From Burkholderiales bacterium (GTDB lineage: Bacteria; Pseudomonadota; Gammaproteobacteria; Burkholderiales; SG8-39), in the NCBI GenBank assembly GCA_025929745.1, contig JAICPQ010000176.1:1-6004 (forward strand): DNA of 6,004 bases, written 5' to 3'. Of this stretch, positions 5,696 through 6,004 are shown piece by piece (the first letter of the stretch is position 1; every line of letters starts with the position of its first letter). The position numbers and the translations under genes were made by a program. Under the pieces are notes generated by a model, which was not told the origin of the DNA, ran no database searches, and saw only the letters and a program-made list of their open reading frames with translations.

Positions 5696-5966
5696 AGCCG
5701 TTCCTGTCGAGCTCTTCGTCGGTCACGCCGAGGCGACCTTCCTCGGCCTGATCGAGCCCGCCGCCGAGCCCGGCCTCCTGGCCGGTCACGACGCGATCGG
5801 CTTTCTGATCGCGCGGCTCGGGTATTTTGCCGACGGTCTTGCGCTCGCCGGTGCCGCCGGCGTCGGTATCGGTGCTCACATCCGGGCGATCGGCGTACGA
5901 ATCGGAGCTGTCGCTCGGGCCGATCTTGGGTTCGGCGCGTCCCTGCCGTCGCGGTATTCCTGCCAT
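5676..5966 (-). CDS. Small hydrophilic, probably disordered protein of unknown function (96 aa)
   Basis: I do not assign a function. The protein is rich in Gly, Asp, Glu, Arg and Ser, lacks Cys and Trp, and has no hydrophobic stretch long enough for a membrane span or protein core, so it is probably intrinsically disordered. Recognisable stretches are GPSDSSDS (16-23), DTDAGGTGER (33-42) and EAGLGGGLDQAEEGRLGVTDEE (roughly 64-85). Short proteins of this style recur in betaproteobacterial genomes as uncharacterised genes, as far as I recall. The ATG at 5964-5966 is chosen over an in-frame ATG ten codons earlier because AAGGAGG sits five bases before it. The 3' end overlaps the end of the threonine ammonia-lyase gene by 20 bp, tail to tail, so no terminator can lie between them. 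A stress or storage role could be imagined but nothing here shows it. Confidence 0.8.
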   Translation of the reverse strand: MAGIPRRQGRAEPKIGPSDSSDSYADRPDVSTDTDAGGTGERKTVGKIPEPRDQKADRVVTGQEAGLGGGLDQAEEGRLGVTDEELDRNGFRKPKP

Positions 5967-5971
5967 GGCTG

Positions 5972-5978
5972 CCTCCTT
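5972..5978 (-). promoter_or_regulatory. Strong ribosome binding site that fixes the start of the 96-aa protein
   Basis: The minus strand reads AAGGAGG, a full match to the anti-Shine-Dalgarno core, five bases before the ATG at 5966. It lies inside the longer in-frame reading from 5996 and so argues for the shorter protein. It is the only strong Shine-Dalgarno sequence noticed in this window. Confidence 0.8.
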
Positions 5979-6004
5979 CAAGTGCGTTGTCGACACCCGC
6001 TGCA

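Noticed and set aside
1..6004. Search for insertion sequences, CRISPR repeats, tRNA genes, att sites or phage genes
   Set aside because: No repeat arrays, tRNA-like cloverleaf, transposase or integrase residues, or terminal repeats were seen. Composition looks even across the window.

Overview
This window is high-GC, gene-dense proteobacterial DNA. Its GC bias, compact operon style and the set of families present suggest a betaproteobacterium, perhaps Burkholderiales-like. That placement is an inference from family resemblance and composition, not from a marker gene. No rRNA, tRNA, CRISPR array, insertion sequence or phage gene is visible, and no stretch of more than 300 bases lacks a gene.

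Positions 1-4233 form a two-component signalling island. On the minus strand, read from right to left, lie a soluble histidine kinase of about 864 residues with five PAS domains (3843 down to 1249), a NarL/FixJ-type response regulator with a LuxR-type DNA-binding domain (1249 down to 575), a stand-alone receiver protein whose phospho-accepting Asp is replaced by Asn (515 down to 135), and the first 46 codons of another receiver-headed protein that runs off the left edge (138 down to 1). Three of these genes are tightly joined: TGATG links kinase to regulator and ATGA links the Asn receiver to the partial gene. A 59-bp gap holding a small inverted repeat separates the regulator from the Asn receiver. 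Divergent from the kinase, with only 27 bp between start codons, is a receiver-only regulator with an intact phosphorylation site (3871-4233). The likely logic is one PAS-array kinase that controls a transcription factor and can also exchange phosphate or make contacts with extra receivers, one of which cannot be phosphorylated in the normal way.

Positions 4181-5966 hold unrelated genes. A 71-residue helical small protein of unknown function (minus strand) overlaps the 3' end of the receiver gene tail to tail. Divergent from it is a PLP-dependent threonine ammonia-lyase with one C-terminal ACT domain (4490-5695), which makes 2-oxobutanoate and probably feeds isoleucine synthesis. Its 3' end overlaps by 20 bp a convergent gene for a 96-residue hydrophilic, probably disordered protein that has the one strong Shine-Dalgarno sequence in the window.

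Several other starts lack a Shine-Dalgarno sequence and instead have a -10-like hexamer a few bases upstream. This suggests, but does not prove, leaderless or near-leaderless transcripts. The most unusual item is the Asp-to-Asn receiver embedded in the kinase cluster.
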